The notes under the pieces were generated by a model, which saw only the letters and a list, made by a program, of their open reading frames with translations, made no database searches and was not told the origin of the DNA. Shown here in pieces: positions 11,886-12,686 of a stretch of DNA of 12,686 nucleotides. A program made the translations under genes and the position numbers. Origin of the DNA: Bacillota bacterium (GTDB lineage: Bacteria > Bacillota > Clostridia > Peptostreptococcales > Anaerovoracaceae); the NCBI GenBank assembly GCA_016283945.1, contig JAEENW010000102.1, positions 1-12,686 of the forward strand. Direction: 5' to 3'. How positions within the stretch are numbered: the first letter of the stretch is position 1; each line of letters starts with the position of its first letter.

Positions 11886-12686
11886 CTACCTGTCCATGCA
11901 GGAGAAGCACGGGTCTATGCTCGCTATGATGAGTCCCGCGTCCGCAACGGAATTGCCCTTGAGCATCGTGGGAACGGTCGGGGCGTTCTTGAAAGTCGGT
12001 ACGTGGATGCTGACTCGCTTGTTGGTGTCTCCGCCGTCGGTGACGACCTTGTAGCAGAGCTGCCCTCTGGGAGCCTCGTGGCGCACCATGTACTCGCCCG
12101 CGGGGATCTTGGGAATCCTGGTGCCGAGGTTGATCGGCCCCTTGGGGAGCATCTCGAGAGCCTGACGGATGATCTTGATGCTCTCGTAGTTCTCGAGCAC
12201 GCGGATCACGACTCTGGAGAAGACGTCGCAGGTCGGGAAGACCGCGATGTCGAAGTCGAAGTCGTCATAGCACGAGTAGGGAGCGTCCTTGCGGACGTCC
12301 ACGGGCATGTTGGAGGCTCTGGCGTGGGGGCCTACGGCTCCGATCCTGATGCCGTCCTCGGTGGTGAGCACGCCTACGCCCTGGGTCCTCAGAGCGACGG
12401 TCTTGTCGCTGAGGAGGATCTCCTTGAGCCTGTCCATGGAATCCTCGATCTTGTCGAGCATCTCAAGGGTGTGCTGCTTCTGCTCGGGGGTGATGTCCCT
12501 CCTGGCGCCGCCCACGGTGACCATGCCGTAGTTGACGCGGTTTCCGGTGAGCTCCTCGAGTATGTCCATGATCGCCCCGCGGTCGTCCCAGGTATGCATG
12601 AAGAGGCTGTCGTGCCCGATGATGTGGCAGGCGATGCCCAGCCACAGGAAGTGGGAGTGCAGCCGCTCCAGCTCCGCGGTGATGAC
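11886..12686 (-). CDS. [NiFe] hydrogenase large subunit, group 4 (MbhL/EchE type), N-terminus outside window
   Basis: The frame is open from the right window edge to a TAG at 11886, giving the C-terminal 266 residues. ATG 12599 is internal: the 29 codons before it continue the family line ELERLHSHFLWLG. Other landmarks are the EAPRG motif (about residues 203-207 of the fragment, followed by Gln) and the terminal DPCFSCMDR (258-266) with C260 and C263, the second pair of NiFe ligands. Presence of DPCxxC and an adjacent hypA argues for a true hydrogenase, not complex I NuoD. The first CxxC pair must lie to the right and cannot be checked. The protein ends exactly at the Arg after DPCxxC, so there is no C-terminal peptide to be removed. 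It catalyses proton reduction to H2 at the cytoplasmic face. Confidence 0.94.
   Translation of the reverse strand, partial: VITAELERLHSHFLWLGIACHIIGHDSLFMHTWDDRGAIMDILEELTGNRVNYGMVTVGGARRDITPEQKQHTLEMLDKIEDSMDRLKEILLSDKTVALRTQGVGVLTTEDGIRIGAVGPHARASNMPVDVRKDAPYSCYDDFDFDIAVFPTCDVFSRVVIRVLENYESIKIIRQALEMLPKGPINLGTRIPKIPAGEYMVRHEAPRGQLCYKVVTDGGDTNKRVSIHVPTFKNAPTVPTMLKGNSVADAGLIIASIDPCFSCMDR

Noticed and set aside
1..12686. CRISPR array, tRNA/rRNA genes, insertion sequences or prophage genes
   Set aside because: No spaced repeat array, cloverleaf, rRNA stretch, transposase or phage-like gene was seen on either strand.

Overview
The window is high-G+C bacterial DNA (by eye about 60% G+C) with strong AGGAGG-type ribosome binding sites and tightly overlapping genes. 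Its gene content points to an anaerobic, fermentative bacterium: an Mrp/Mbh-type membrane [NiFe] hydrogenase, a D-serine dehydratase, and a Cthe_2159-like carbohydrate-binding protein of the kind found in clostridia. A high-G+C member of the Clostridia is my best guess. Synergistota or a similar anaerobic phylum is possible; nothing here (no rRNA or marker gene) settles it.

Layout. (1) Positions 1-860, minus strand: 5' part of an exported carbohydrate-binding-domain protein that runs off the left edge. (2) Positions 861-1092: divergent promoter region with two leader hairpins. (3) Positions 1093-3221, plus strand: a class C beta-lactamase-fold serine hydrolase, then a malate/L-lactate-type (Ldh_2) dehydrogenase, separated by an 18-bp direct repeat in which each copy is a perfect GC hairpin. 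(4) Positions 3275-4660, minus strand: D-serine ammonia-lyase, convergent with the dehydrogenase. (5) Positions 4740-12686, minus strand: one long operon, closed by a strong intrinsic terminator at 4696-4724, encoding an energy-converting group 4 [NiFe] hydrogenase fused in gene order to an Mrp-type cation/proton antiporter.

In transcription order (right to left) the operon reads: hydrogenase large subunit (N-terminus outside the window), hypA, mrpE, mrpF, mrpG, an MbhD-like gene, an MbhE-like gene, mrpB, mrpC, a long MrpD/MbhH-like antiporter subunit, a NuoH/MbhM-like membrane anchor, the hydrogenase small subunit (MbhJ/NuoB-like), and a six-cluster polyferredoxin. Most junctions are ATGA or TAATG overlaps, so the genes are probably translationally coupled. 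By family knowledge such a complex passes electrons from reduced ferredoxin through Fe-S clusters to the NiFe site, makes H2, and pumps H+/Na+ through the membrane module.

Points of interest: the ferredoxin subunit contains a tandemly duplicated 2x[4Fe-4S] unit (62 codons), giving six clusters; the large subunit and hypA are separated from the small subunit by the eight antiporter genes and the membrane-anchor gene; the large subunit stops right at the DPCxxCxxR motif with no cleavable tail; the MrpD-like subunit carries a long C-terminal extension; and the MbhE-like subunit has a lipobox. Several starts were corrected on the basis of Shine-Dalgarno position (dsdA, small subunit, mrpC, mrpF, mrpG).
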